From Merluccius polli (lineage: Eukaryota; Chordata; Actinopteri; Gadiformes; Merlucciidae), in the NCBI GenBank assembly GCA_030340625.1, contig JAOPHQ010002058.1, positions 49,176 to 113,175 on the forward strand: a stretch of 64,000 bases of DNA. The letters are read 5' to 3'. Of the stretch, positions 20,697 to 32,379 are shown piece after piece. Positions within the stretch are counted from its first letter, which is position 1; each line of letters begins with the position of its first letter. Made by a program: the position numbers and the translations under genes. The notes under the pieces were generated by a model. The model saw only the letters and a program-made list of their open reading frames with translations, was not told the origin of the DNA and did not search any database.

Positions 20697-20705
20697 CACA
20701 CACAT
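20614..20705. repeat. (TA)n/(CA)n microsatellite
   Basis: Alternating TA with interspersed CATA follows the Tc1 right end. It is the source of several meaningless YIYIYI reading frames. Confidence 0.9.
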
Positions 20706-20829
20706 GATGCGCGACAAGGTTTTGAGCAGTGGTGGAAGTAATTGCTGTATGGTGGCACCGGTGTGAGTGCTGCTCTCATTGGAAACCCGACCCACTTAAA
20801 TTCAAATTAAGACACTCGGCTTTGAACGT

Positions 20830-20964
20830 ATGGAGGTCTCTTCAAATGATTATAAAACAAAAAAGGTGGTTTGTACATTGTGCAAAGTTTCAATGAAAAT
20901 GCACTGCAGCACTTGTGCTATTCAAGAGCATGTAAAGAAAAAACACACACACTCTTCTGGATGA
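20830..20964 (+). pseudogene. BED-type zinc finger fragment of a hAT-like transposase
   Basis: ATG opens a 44-codon frame with VVCTLCKVSMKM, then HVKKKH, before TGA. Paired cysteines (CTLC) and paired histidines fit a BED finger. Downstream sequence to about 21970, split by the hAT at 21170-21829, looks like the degraded remainder. I infer an old hAT relic. Confidence 0.5.
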
Positions 20965-21169
20965 CAGATCGCCATGATTGGAAGCGCCTGCACCACCATG
21001 TAAGAAAATCCTGGGGAGAACCCAGTGAGTTTCACGGGAAATGTTGCCTGGGGGGTACAATAAACAAAGTGTGCTAAGCAACCACCTGCATGTTCAAAAA
21101 TAACAGCGGCAACAACAGAAAAGAAATTAGCAGGATCTTAAGATTTGATAAAGAACTTAATAATTCATC

Positions 21170-21829
21170 TAGGGGTGACCCCGAATAATCGACTATTTGA
21201 CGATTCGATATAAGGAGCATGATTCGACTGCCAATCTCATAGTCAAATCGTCGGCAAAACACAGGATCATTCCATTCGGGCTATAGGCGGTGCTGAATGT
21301 CTGATTTTACATATAGATTCTTTCTCCCAATAAATGATGATATGTAGCCTATGTTTGTATAAATATCAAGTGCCGCCGCAGCGCCGCGGCGCGTCTATGA
21401 CAAGTGCCGCCCCTAGCACACATAGGAAGCGTCGCGCTGCGGCGTGTCAACAGGAATATAGTCGCCTCCGGAGCAGAAGAAAAAAAAAGAAAAGAAAAAA
21501 GCGCCTTTTCGGTGGCACTTGACGCGCGGCGACGCTGTGAAATAAGACAGTGGCGTGAAGTGTAGCAGGGCAGCGCGTCGGGCTGCGGTGTGTTTTGGTC
21601 CAAAACAAGTCCAAAACACACCGCAGCCGAACGGCATCGAAATTGTTTAATTGAGCGTTTCAGCTCTTTAGTCTGGTGTGGAAAAAAATGGAAGCCAATG
21701 TCGCAAATGAGAATATGGATCACTGAGCAAAAAAAAAAGAAAAAAACATGATTCGACGATCAGTCGACTATAGGCAAGACTTGACGAATCAGATTCGATT
21801 ATGTAAATTCTTAGTCGGGGACACCCCTA
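21170..21829. mobile_element. hAT MITE
   Basis: The ends are TAGGGGTGACCCCGA and TCGGGGACACCCCTA, flanked by exact 8-bp duplications AATTCATC (21162-21169, 21830-21837). The GC-rich block at 21369-21565 (GCGCCGCGGCGCGTCTATG and a CCTTTTCGG-containing tract) is nearly identical to about 11684-11876. Confidence 0.85.
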
Positions 21830-21837
21830 AATTCATC

Positions 21838-22260
21838 ATGGATACATTTTTGACAGGGGTGAAGAGGAAAGAACCAGCCGCAGGGTCAGGTGCTGTACTG
21901 TTAAGCCAAAACTCAAAGAAAAGTAGAAATTATGAGTTATCTGTCACATACATTATTTTATCATTATAATCAATTACCTTTTATGCCATATGATTGTTTT
22001 TTAACAGGGGTGGGGGGCTCCAAAAAAATGTGTTAAAAGGGGGCCTGACAAAAACAATTTTGCCGACCACTGATCAAATGGAACACATTGGAAATAGCAG
22101 TATATCGCCGATTTGATGGATTGAAAAATAACTGCCTTCATCACATAGGCTAAATGTTAAGGCCTCACAATGTATCAAACTAGAAGAACTGAAAACATCA
22201 AAATGTCCAAATGCTATTTCACATGGCTACTGTAGTAAAATAATGTTGTGATTATTTTAC
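21838..22260. other. Relic coding-like and intronic DNA
   Basis: The first ~120 bp read GVKRKEPAAGSGAVLLSQN, probably the continuation of the BED-type relic. The rest is AT-rich and unrecognised. It is probably commd8 intron, since the exon at 22261 has a donor pointing this way. Confidence 0.35.
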
Positions 22261-22416
22261 CTCTTCATCAGAGCAGTTGTCCCCCACTGTCTTACGAAAG
22301 AGAGACGACAGGCAGTCCGTCAGCTCCAGCCACTCTCCAAGGCTCCACATGTCACCGTAGTCCACCATGCGTGGAGGGTCCCTTCCACAGAGCCCATCCA
22401 CCACCTTGTGACATAG
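22261..22416 (-). CDS. commd8: commd8 internal coding exon (COMM domain-containing protein 8)
   Basis: On the minus strand a 52-codon phase 0/0 exon lies between acceptor CCTGATCCAG and donor GTAAAA. It reads LCHKVVDGLCG..., then DYGDMWSLGEWLELTDCLSS and FRKTVGD. This matches the N-terminal region of COMMD8, from its HK-x-x-DG-x-CGR segment to the DEE end of the exon. COMMD8 is a subunit of the COMMD/CCDC22/CCDC93 (Commander) assembly in endosomal cargo recycling. Neither the first exon nor the later COMM-domain exons were found. The later ones may lie below base 1 or be lost. COMMD8 is the divergent neighbour of ATP10D in mammals, which fits the gene at 48698. Confidence 0.75.
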
Positions 22417-22681
22417 CTGGATCAGGAACAAATGCCAATTTTCTTTCATTATTTCAAATTGAACTGTGCCTACTCCATTTTGTATAAGAAAAGCCATGTG
22501 GATTGGACGCCAAATGGTATAGTAACATTGAACAAGAATCAACAGTTGAACAAGAATCAATTTAAGTTAGGGAATTTGTTATTGGTTCCTTTTGTTACAA
22601 ATAACTTGCAGCCCAACTTACACAAGAAGCAACAAAGCAACAGACAACAAGAAACAAAACAAAAGTGCTTGCTAGACCAGA

Positions 22682-22930
22682 GGCCTATACTACAAAGCAG
22701 GATTTGGGGTTAGCGAGGCAACTTCAGCTTTACCCTGGGTTTTCAGTTTGCATCACCATTCCTAGAAGATCTTGTGGACCACAGTGTGTCCCTTGGGAAG
22801 GCAAACGTTTTTAGAGACCAACAAAACCCTTTGGCTTTCCCTGCCTGACGAGTGTCTATATGAATGATTTAGATTCTCAGCGGAGGAAATGGCTTATCTT
22901 CATCAGCTTCTTGAGCTTGCTTTTGGCAGC
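22682..22930 (+). pseudogene. PIF/Harbinger transposon fragment (HARBI1-like N-terminus)
   Basis: It begins with GGCCTATACTACAAAGCAGG, a typical fish Harbinger end. It then encodes PFLEDLVDHSV..NVFRDQQNPLAFP in one frame (22756 on). After a one-base frame change comes PDECLYE-stop-FRFSAEEMAYLHQLLE. These are the opening blocks of Harbinger transposases. The catalytic part and right end were not found. Confidence 0.6.
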
Positions 22931-24310
22931 AGCAACTGTGTTGCCTGCACTGCATGTTGTAGTCCAGGAAGTTTTCCGTACACGTGCGTGTGCGTGGGTT
23001 TGTTTGTTGAAAAGAAAATAATAACTTACAAATAACTTTACAGCTTTTGCTAATGAGCTAATGCTAACACAGTGCATGCTATTTCAGTGCTGTGACTGCA
23101 TGAGGTCTAACAAAAGACATTTACTTTAATTATTTTATTCAAATATTCAATTTCCAGTTTAATTCTTTGAATTATTTCACAGTACCTTAAAGAAATCCAG
23201 TGATTTTGTTTAACTCTAACACTTCTTTACCGACCAGTATAGACATTTGAATTTGCATGTCTATGTCATTATTAATACATTTTAGAACAATAGTGACCGT
23301 ATTGTATCATCATAAAGTATAAACCCAAGTGCATGTTTCATGCCACTTCTCCGATTTTGTGACTATTTATCTCTGAATGAAAGTTACAAGGTAACCTTTA
23401 TTCAGTAACAACGTAGTTCACATTGTTTGTTGTTAATATCCTTTTGAGGAAAAACCTGGTTAAAGTAATCATTGAAGAAATTCAGCAATCTTTTGGGAAG
23501 GGATCTAATGTACAAGCTAGGGTGTTCATAGACATTAGGAAGTAATGGATTTACCTTGCAAATGCCAACCCCTAATGCTGTTATGCTGTGCTATATTTGT
23601 TATATCTATTTGTTAGCTTCGTCCACCACCGTGTCACATCTACAGACTCAACGCTGTGTTGTGTCTCCATTATGCGCACACGACTGCATGGGTAGCGTTC
23701 ACAGATATCTGTCTCTATTCCGCCACAGCCACTTATCCTATGGGCTGAACATAAGAATCAGACAGGATTTATCCCTATACACGGCATATGATGGGTAAGA
23801 TCCCACCTTGAAACCCCAGGACAACCTAAGGCAGGCACAGTCACAATTACTTGGCCAAGTCACTGAGCACTGACTCACTTGATCACAAAGTGACGGGAAG
23901 ATGAAACCATCACAGGAGAAGCCGTTTGTGTTGAGACATGGAGGAGGGATAGGTCTTAGAAACGTCAGCTCAGGCAGGGGAAGTGGTGGCCTTAACTAGG
24001 GCATGTCATCTTTTAAACCCTCAAGGTGTATAAGGACTCCCGTTAGGCTTTTGGTGTAGTACATGACTTGGTAAGCTTTGGTAACAGCGTGGTTTGAACA
24101 TGGCTGATGGTAAACCCATATTACATCAAATTTTGGTTTCGGATTTACTGGCTGCAATTTCCCTTTCTACTGAATGGGCTCCGCAAGAGGGCTCTACATT
24201 ACCATATTGCTCTGTAGCTCCTGTTTATTCAATGTATATGTTTTCAGATAATTATAGTTTCAGATAATTATAGTTTTTCAACTATACAAGGTTACCCATT
24301 CTTTCAGTCA
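22931..24310. other. No gene recognised
   Basis: AT-rich sequence, probably commd8 intron or upstream DNA. I see no coding exon, inverted ends or tandem repeat that I can support. Confidence 0.4.
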
Positions 24311-24317
24311 CTATGGG

Positions 24318-24705
24318 TAGTGACCGAAAGAACAAGATCGCGGGTGCAAGCGGCCGAAATGAGCTTCCTCCGCAGGGTGGCTGGGCTCTCCCTTAGAGAT
24401 GGGGTGAGAAGCTCGGTCATCCGGGAGGAGCTCGGAGTAGACACGCTACTCCCCCGCGTTGAGAGAAGCCAGATGAGGTGGCTCGGGCATCTAGTTAGGA
24501 CGCCTCCCTGGTGAGGTGTTCAGGGCACGTCCCACTGATAGGAGACCCCGGGGAAGACCCAGGACACGCTGGAGAGACTATGTCTCTCGGCTGGCCTGGG
24601 AACGCCTCGGGATCCCCCGGGAAGAGCTGGACAAAGTGGCTGGGGAGAGGGAAGTCTGGGCTCCCCTGCTTAGGCTGCTGCCCCCGCGACCCGACCCCGG
24701 ATAAG
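24318..24705 (+). pseudogene. LINE 3' fragment (ORF2 C-terminus)
   Basis: Two adjoining frames read EMSFLRRVAGLSLRD...RSQMRWLGHLVR and, after a one-base shift at about 24513, RPRGRPRTRWRDYVSRLAWE..., ending PPRPDPG. This tail is very common in fish LINE ORF2 copies. The element is cut off upstream. GATAATTATAGTTT lies on both sides (twice before, once after), which could be the target duplication. Confidence 0.7.
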
Positions 24706-24780
24706 CGGAAGAAGACAGAACAGAACGGATAATTATAGTTTCACAGGCAACACCAGCTGATATAGAATATTGGCATAAAA

Positions 24781-25106
24781 ATGCGCTACTATCCCAGTAA
24801 GCATTACCAGCTCGCACTTTTGCATTACTTATCCGACATTTTTATGGTATGTCTCATGTCAGCCAAAAGGGGGCATAATGGTGAGATTTTGTATTCTTGG
24901 ATACACAGAACTGTAAAATTGATTCTGAGCTCTTGTTTGAGATGTGCGAGAACAAATGTAAGAAAACCAGGGGCGCCTTATTATGCTACTCATTTCAGTC
25001 ACGACAAATAGATTTTACACACATGCCCCCTAAACGAGCTAATAAATATATGCTTGCCATAGTAGATCAGTTGTCAAGAAGATGCAAATGTGAAAATACT
25101 AGCTAA
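24781..25106 (+). pseudogene. Degraded retroelement integrase fragment
   Basis: One frame has the CLRC pair of an HHCC zinc finger, followed in another frame by QIDFTHMPPKRANKYMLAIV, the start of an integrase core with its first aspartate. At least one frameshift separates them. It ends in a CT-rich microsatellite. This is an old copy; whether it comes from an endogenous retrovirus or an LTR transposon cannot be told. Confidence 0.5.
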
Positions 25107-25107
25107 A

Positions 25108-25180
25108 GAAATCTCTCTCTCTCCCTCTCTCTCCCTCTCTCCCTCTCCCTCTCCCTCTCTCCCTCTCCCTCTATCTCTAT
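25108..25180. repeat. (CTCCCT)n microsatellite
   Basis: Tandem CTCTCCCT units on the plus strand, directly after the integrase relic. Confidence 0.9.
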
Positions 25181-26261
25181 CGGTAACCAAGAAGACACTC
25201 AATCATTGAGTACCAGGCGGATCAGTACCACATAACTTCCAACCGCCTAGGGGGAAGTCTGGGAAGGGAGGCGGCAGGGGTCTCGGCCCCAGTGAAGAAA
25301 AAGATCCCGAAAGCATGTAGGGAGGTACTGTGAAACTGTGAAGCTGGTTCGAAAATGGCTGTCAAGGAACACCACGGCATCCTTTTAGAAGGATGGGATG
25401 TGGTATGCGTGGTACTATATGCTGCCTAGTAATAATATCCATTCTAACAGTGGTTCCCCTCCTCTAGTTCGAGCATTTAGAAACTATAATACGTACAAGA
25501 CCGACGAGCAGCTATAGATAATTTTAACATAGCCTTCAACACAATTTGCGATGAAACAGAATCTATCACATTATTGAAAACATACGAACGGGGTGGATCC
25601 CTTCAGTCATCTTAACCTATGTTTTGGACATGGGGCACCTGCCAAGTCAAGTGGATACTAGTCAAGTGGATATCTGTCTCTGGTACCATCATGGAGTAAC
25701 GATGATGATGAGATATTGGATGCTTGGAACGTAGACCAATAGGACAACAAATTGGGAGGTCCTCCAGCGTCTGGGTGAATGATGATTACATGACTGACAC
25801 ATACACGGCTGGGGTCTTTAATGCTAAAGATGTTCTTCTGGGTCCTCAACACTACTTTGAGACCAGGGGTGGGATTCACTGTTGAATTAGATTGTGTTGA
25901 TATGTTTTCCACCCATCCGTTATTAACAAGACAGGTGACCAACTACCAACTGGAATGAATTAAAGGAGCTATATGTAGGATTGCGCCCTCTCTGGCCAAA
26001 ACTGTTATTGCAACCACGTTGTAAATACTGTACAGCGTGGTACTCCCTCCCCCTCCCCCCCCAGAGTAGCGGTTGCCAGATACCCCGTTCCCGGATTACT
26101 CAACACAACACTGCGTCTACTAGAAGGAGCAACCACGATAAGTGTTTTACATACTGTTCTTTGCTTTTATTTAGGTAAAGAACATAGAATTGCCTCTGTG
26201 TATGAAGTGTGCTATACAAATACACTTGCCTTGCATAGATCCCTGATAATATTGACCAACT
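25181..26261. other. No gene recognised
   Basis: Mixed sequence without supported exons, inverted ends or repeats. Confidence 0.4.
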
Positions 26262-27063
26262 GCATCACCGTCACCGGGGCTTCATTGCAATGTGTCCGAA
26301 TAGAGCAGCCCTCTCGGACACACACACATGCTGTTACCGCTGTTTTATTAGCATCCACACTTCCAGACCATCACCGGGGCTTCATAGTAATGTGTCCGAG
26401 GAGAGCAGCCCTCTCGGAGACACACACATGCTGTTACCGCTGTTTTATTATCATCCGCACTCCCACACCGTCACCGGGGCTTCATAGTAATGTGTCCGAA
26501 TAGAGCAGCCCTCTCGGACACACACACACGCCGTTACCGCCGTTTTATTATCATCCACTCTTCCAGACCATCACCGGGGCTTCATAGTAATGTGTCCGAA
26601 TAGAGCAGCCCTCTCGGACACACACACATGCTGTTACCGCTGTTTTATTATCATCCAACACATCCAGACCATCACCGGGGCTTCATAGTAATGTGTCCGA
26701 GGAGAGCAGCCCTCTCGGACACACACACATGCTGTTACCGCTGTTTTATTAGCATCCACACTTCCAGACCATCACCGGGGCTTCATAGTAATGTGTCCGA
26801 ATAGAGCAGCACTTTCGGACACACACACATGATGTTACCGCTGTTTTATGATCATCCAACACATCCAGACCATCACCGGGGCTCCATAGTAATGTGTCCG
26901 AATAGAGCAGCACTCTCGGACACACACACATGATGTTACCGCTGTTTTATTATCATCCGCACTCCCACACCGTCACCGGGGCTTCATAGTAATGTGTCCG
27001 AATAGAGCAGCCCCCAACGGACACACACGCCAGCTCTGACCGCTGTTTTATTATCATCCACAC
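26262..27063. repeat. ~100-bp satellite array, eight copies
   Basis: Eight head-to-tail units carry CATCACCGGGGCTTCATAG, GTAATGTGTCCGA, the CCCTCTCGGACACACACA arm and CTGTTACCGCTGTTTTATTA. Two unit types alternate irregularly: one with GAGGAGAGCAG, the other with GAATAGAGCAG. It is a shorter relative of the satellite inside the hATs at 1714-3729 and 12755-13664, here without recognisable transposon ends. Confidence 0.9.
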
Positions 27064-28742
27064 TGCAGTCGGTGTGCAGTAAATGGCACCCTCAATGGTG
27101 TGAAATCCTTACATACAGTCATTGAGCAAACGATACTGACTTCGTGAAAACGCCCATGAGGCAACGACGCAATGATTTGCTTCAAACATGTTTTTCTAGC
27201 AAAAACTGAATAATGGCGATAAGCCAAATATAATTCTAAAGATATACTGCAATAGTTCACTCCAGTGGAAACATGGACCATTTTCATTACCCAACTAAAA
27301 TATATTTGGTAGGCTAATAGTGCAATGTAAACATGTTCACGAATGCATTTAGTAACGTCAGACATTTCTGACCCGAAACATTTGTAGCTGCAGCCTTCCT
27401 TATACAGTAAATGGCTGCAGCTCAGCCTATCTGGCAACCCGGATCACGATACAGTACTGACTTCGCGATTGGAAGCTAGGCAGAAGGTGGCGCAACAGAC
27501 TAAAACACAAAATGAAAACAAAACAGTTTTCCTGGCACAGAAATATTGCGTTTGAAATTAAATATTCTGGCTGGACTACTATTATGTCTGACATAAATAC
27601 TTGAAATTAACATGATTCCTCAATGTCTAGTGACATATTAGGGTCATTTTATGATTACTTTGAGTACATTTCTTACATTACATTACATTACATTACATTT
27701 AGCAGACGCTTTTATCCAAAGCGACTTACAATTGAGGACATAGTCAAGTTTCAATATAATCAAGAGCAATAAAGACAAAGGCGATTCAACTTCAATAGCA
27801 TAAGAGTGATCAACATAGCTTCAATAACAGTGAACAAAGTGAGCATCATGTACATATAGCTCCTTTAATTAATAGAAAAACATCACGAATATTGGTGTTG
27901 AAAGGTGTTGAAAGATTTAAAAATATTGTTTTAAGTTTAGGTGCCCACTGAAGACCGATGCCAGTATGTTCATTTGAGGGGTTCTCTTTCAGATTCTTAA
28001 ATCAAAAAGGCACCTACTTATATGCTTAAAGTTGTTTTACGGTACATGTATAAGGCTCAAGGTATAGGGACAATTGCTTATGTGACTTAGCATACATACT
28101 GTACTGGTAAATGCTCATTGCTTAAAGTTAGTGAAATATGTTTAAACAAACTACGACTGTCATATGTGTAAGATTTCTTGGTGAAAGTTTTTTAGAAGGC
28201 AGTCAGAGGTCCGAGGCACACCGATTGAGTGAAAAAATTAAAAATCCTTTATTCCATTGGATTTAGGCTAGCGCCTACGCGTTTCGACTTAGTGAAATAT
28301 GTGTTTATTGTTTGCATTCCTTTTTAGTCTACCTCAGGTCTTAAACTAGAGGAAGTACAATCCCTGTTCTTGGAGGTATGTTTACCAATAAGGGCAATTG
28401 TGGGGGAATTGTAAAATGTTCAAATTCTGCTATGATGCTGCATATCTTGAAACGATAATCTTCGGCACAAAGGCTTATACGAAAAGTATAATTCACAACT
28501 CCTGTTTGTTATTCTTTTAGAATAAAAGAGGGCAATTAGGGTAACTGTCCCTTCCTCCTATCAGTATAAACTGTATAAACTAGTATCTATTATTGTGTAG
28601 GCCTTGTGCCTGCTTGACCTAGTACATTGTTTGCTTCTCCTGATATTCAGACATTGTTATCTGGGGGGGGGGGGGGGTGCTGAATATGTGATTCTGGATA
28701 GGGCCTTGACGGGCCGAATACAACATGTTTATGATACTGTAT
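27064..28742. other. Intergenic DNA with a dispersed teleost repeat
   Basis: At 27672-27735, (ATTAC)n followed by AGCAGACGCTTTTATCC and GCGACTTACAA is a motif I know as very common in fish genomes. Its class was not determined. A G(15)-type run occurs at about 28662-28676. No gene is recognised. Confidence 0.5.
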
Positions 28743-29178
28743 TGTGGCGCCCGCCGGGTACAGGTAAGGAGGAGGGTATGTGGGAAAGTGGTGGATGGGT
28801 TTTATGTTGCACCCTGCCATCTGGTGGCCGCGGAGCGCTTTTCACTCTTGCCTCTGTCTAAGCAAAACCCGACCATATATGGAGTTCCGACGAGACCAGC
28901 AGAGACATCTGTGCGAAGCGGAGCAGCTGCAGCCACTTGCCCTGGACCGTCTGCGAACCCGACACCGTGCACCGAACCCCACGCTCAACCACCGACGACG
29001 AGTACAGTGCCTGAGCCCCCTCAGGACCGACCCCACCTCCGCTGCGGCGGCGTCTTCCCCTCTCTCTCCCTCTCCTGAACCTCCAATAAATTGGATTACT
29101 TGTGAAATTGGTGTGGACAGTGAACTATTTTTCAATACTGGTTTGGTGGCACCTCTTCTCCTCCCCGAGGTTGCCACA
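28743..29178 (+). repeat. 5' LTR of Gypsy copy B, internally deleted
   Basis: It matches the right LTR except for the missing stretch corresponding to about 32580-32874, with a short CCCT repeat at the join. Confidence 0.85.
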
Positions 29179-29247
29179 CATGGTGGAGAATGCGGGCAGC
29201 GCATTAAACAAACCAGTATCGAAAAACAGGCGCACCAGATCCCAGAT

Positions 29248-32200
29248 ATGGCGACACCCCCCGATTACAGCGCAATGCTTGGCCAGTTAATGGAGATGCA
29301 GAAGGCGCAGCAGGAACACCACACCGCGCTCGTGAACAGGCTCCTCGACCGAGACCAAGGGCGTCCTATCCAGCCGGCGAGGTTCCTCGTGAAGCAAACC
29401 GAGGCCGATGACGTGGAGATGTTCCTCCTCACGTTCGAGCGGACCGCGACCAGGGAAGGCTGGCCCCAAGCCCAGTGGACGGACCTGATCGCACCCTTCC
29501 TCTCCGGGGCGGCCCAAAGCGCATATCAGGATCTATGTATGGAGCAGGCAGTCTCCTACGACGAGCTGAAGGCGGAGATTCAGAAAAGGCTCGGGCACAC
29601 ACTCCTCTCCCGAGCGCAGCGAGTCCACGACTGGACTTTCAACCCAGCCAAGCCGCCCCGGGGGCAAATGTATGAGCTCACCCGACTCACCAACCGTTGG
29701 CTGGTCTCTGAGCCCTCGGGCCCTGGCCCCGTAGAAAGGGTCGTCATGGACAGGTACCTCCAGGCCCTGCCCTACAAGGGACAAAAGCTCGCGTGTCAGA
29801 GCAACCCCCAGAGCGCCGAATAGCTGGTGACCCTGGTCGAAGGATACCTGGCGGCCCACGCCGTGCTGCGGCCTGACCGGCCTGGGAAGGCGGAGAACAC
29901 CGGGCGGTCCCGAAACCCCACACCGGCACCCGAACCCGCGAAGCCCCCTTCACGCTCCTTCGGGGAACCCCGAGGGTCGCCAGCGGAGCAGAGACGCTGC
30001 TTCAGCTGCGGGGAGGTGGGACACCTGTCCTGGGCGTGCCCCCACCGCCAGGACGTGGCCATGCCGACGGCGTCGTCAGACATGAATCCCCGAAAGCCCT
30101 GCGGCCTCCTCACGGTCTGCTGGGGCCAGACGGACGGGCCCTCCGCAGTAACCCCCGTTCGACTCAATGGACGAGACGCCTCAGCCCTCCTGGATTCGGC
30201 ATCCTGGAGGAGATCCTGACTGATCAAGGTACCCCATTTATGTCGAGGCTGATGCGGGATATGTGTAGACTACTCCGAATCAAACAGCTACACACTTCGG
30301 TGTATCACCCCCAAACTGACGGACTGGTGGAGAGATTCAATCAGACACTCAAAAAAATGTTAAGAAAGGTAATGGAATTAGACGGGAGGAACTGGGATCA
30401 GCTCCTCCCTTTTTTGATGTTTTCTATCCGTGAAGTACCACAGGCGTCCACCGGCTTCTCCCCATTCGAACTGCTGTACGGGAGAAGGCCCAGGGGACTG
30501 CTGGACTTGGCCAAGGAGGCTTGGGAGCACCAGCCCTCTCCCCACCGCACGATGGTCGAGCACGTCGAGGGGCTCCACGACCGGATGGCTACCCTCTGGC
30601 CCCTGGTGCGGGAACACATGGCAGAGGCCCAGACTGCTCAGGCGCGGGTCTACAATTGGGGGGCCCAACCATGGGAATTTCAGGTGGGAGAGAAAGTGTT
30701 AGTCCTGGTCCCCACCGTGGAATGCAAATTCCTGGCCCGATGGCAGGGGCCATATGAAGTGATCGAGAGGATGGGAGAGGTGAATTACCGGGTGCGGCGG
30801 CCCGGCCGACGGCAAGAGACGAAGATTTATCATATCAATCTCCTGAAAAGGTGGGTGGCCCACGAGGCTCTGCTCTCTCTCTCCCCCCCCCCCCCCCCCC
30901 CCCCCAGGAGCCCCAGGCGGGGGAGTCGGAAACAGTTCCCGTAGGCGAGCAGCTCACACCACGGCAGAAACAGGACCTCCAGGAGCTGACACAGCGGCAC
31001 CGGAAGGTGTTCTCCACCGAGGCGGGCTACACCACCCTCATCGACCACCCCATCATCACCAACCCCGGAAGGAAGGTAAAACTACGCCCCTATCGGGTCC
31101 CTGAGGCTAGAAAAGTTGCCATAAAAGAGGAGGTTAAAAAAATGTTAAAAGCCGGAATAATAGAGGAGTCAAGGAGTGAGTGGTGTAGTCCCATCGTTCT
31201 GGTGCCCAAGCCAGACGGAACGGTGCGGTTTTGCAATGACTTTCGGCGGCTAAATTCCATCTCACAGTTCGACGCCTACCCCATGCCCCGAGTAGACGAG
31301 CTCATTGAACGACTGGGGAAGGCCAGGTTCATCTCGACGCTGGACCTAACGAAGGGGTACTGGCAGGTGGCCCTCTCCCCTGAAGCCCGGGAGAAGACCG
31401 CCTTCGCGACCCCCGACGGTCTTTTCCAGTATGTACGACTCCCTTTCAGATTACACGGGGCCCCAGCCACCTTCCAACGGCTGATGGACCAGGTGCTCCG
31501 TCCCCACCAGCAGTACGCGGCAGCGTACCTGGATGACATTGTGGTCCACGGGGAGGAGTGGGGGACCCACCTGGCTCAGCTGAACGCGGTGCTTCAGGCT
31601 CTGAGGGAGGCGGGGCTCACAGCCAACCCCAAAAAGTGTCGCCTCGGCCTTCAAGACGCCAACTATCTGGGGTTCACCATTGGGCAGGGATGTGTGAAGC
31701 CCCAGGTAGGGAAGGTCGAGGCTATCCGCGAGTGGCCCTGCCCCCTTAGCAAACGACAGGTGAGAGTATTCCTGGGCTTAGCCAGCTATTACCGCCGTTT
31801 TGTCCCCCACTTCTCCTCCATTGCAGGCCCCCTCACAGAGCTCACCCGAAACCAGCAACCGGACCGGGTGAAGTGGACCCCAGAGGTGGAGAGGGCGTTC
31901 CTGGCCCAGAAAGACGCCCTCTGCTCCGACCCGGTGCTGGTGACGCCGGACTTCTCCCTCCCCCTTGTGGTCCAGACAGACGCATCGGAGACCGGGGTGG
32001 GTGCCGTCCTGTCACAACTAAGAGAAGGTGAGGAACACCCCATCACCTTCATTAGCCGTAAGCTATTGCCCAGGGAGAAGAATTACTCGACTGTGGAGAA
32101 AGAATGTCTGGCAATAAAATGGGCAGTGGACAAGCTGAAATATTACCTGTTAGGACGGCAGTTCACCCTGGTCACCGACCACGCCCCGTTGGTGTGGATG

Positions 32201-32332
32201 GCCCGAAATAAAGACACTAAGCCCGAGTCACACGCTGGTTCCTGGCCCTACAGCCGTATGCATATTCGGTCACTCACAGGCCGGGGGCGGCTCATGGGAA
32301 TGCAGACGCCTTGTCCCGGCGGGACGCCCTGA
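29248..32332 (+). pseudogene. Gag-Pol pseudogene of Gypsy copy B
   Basis: Gag starts at ATG 29248 (MATPPDYSAML) with the same SCAN-like capsid as copy A. GAG has become TAG at 29821-29823. Gag resumes to a zinc knuckle CFSCGEVGHLSWAC and the protease LLDS (about 30193). A ~1.08-kb deletion then joins protease directly to integrase at GIPEEILTDQG, so the first catalytic aspartate and the HHCC finger are gone. A 23-C run at 30883-30905 shifts the frame before RT, which keeps YLDDIVV. RNase H loses its frame near 32219 after RNKDT. The element cannot encode its own proteins. Confidence 0.88.
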
Positions 32333-32379
32333 GCTGCTGGACCGCCCCTCCCACAGGGTCGGAGCTGAGGGGGGGGGTA

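Noticed and set aside
26262..27063. CRISPR-like array
   Set aside because: The ~100-bp units are repeated throughout, with no unique spacers, and the genome is eukaryotic.
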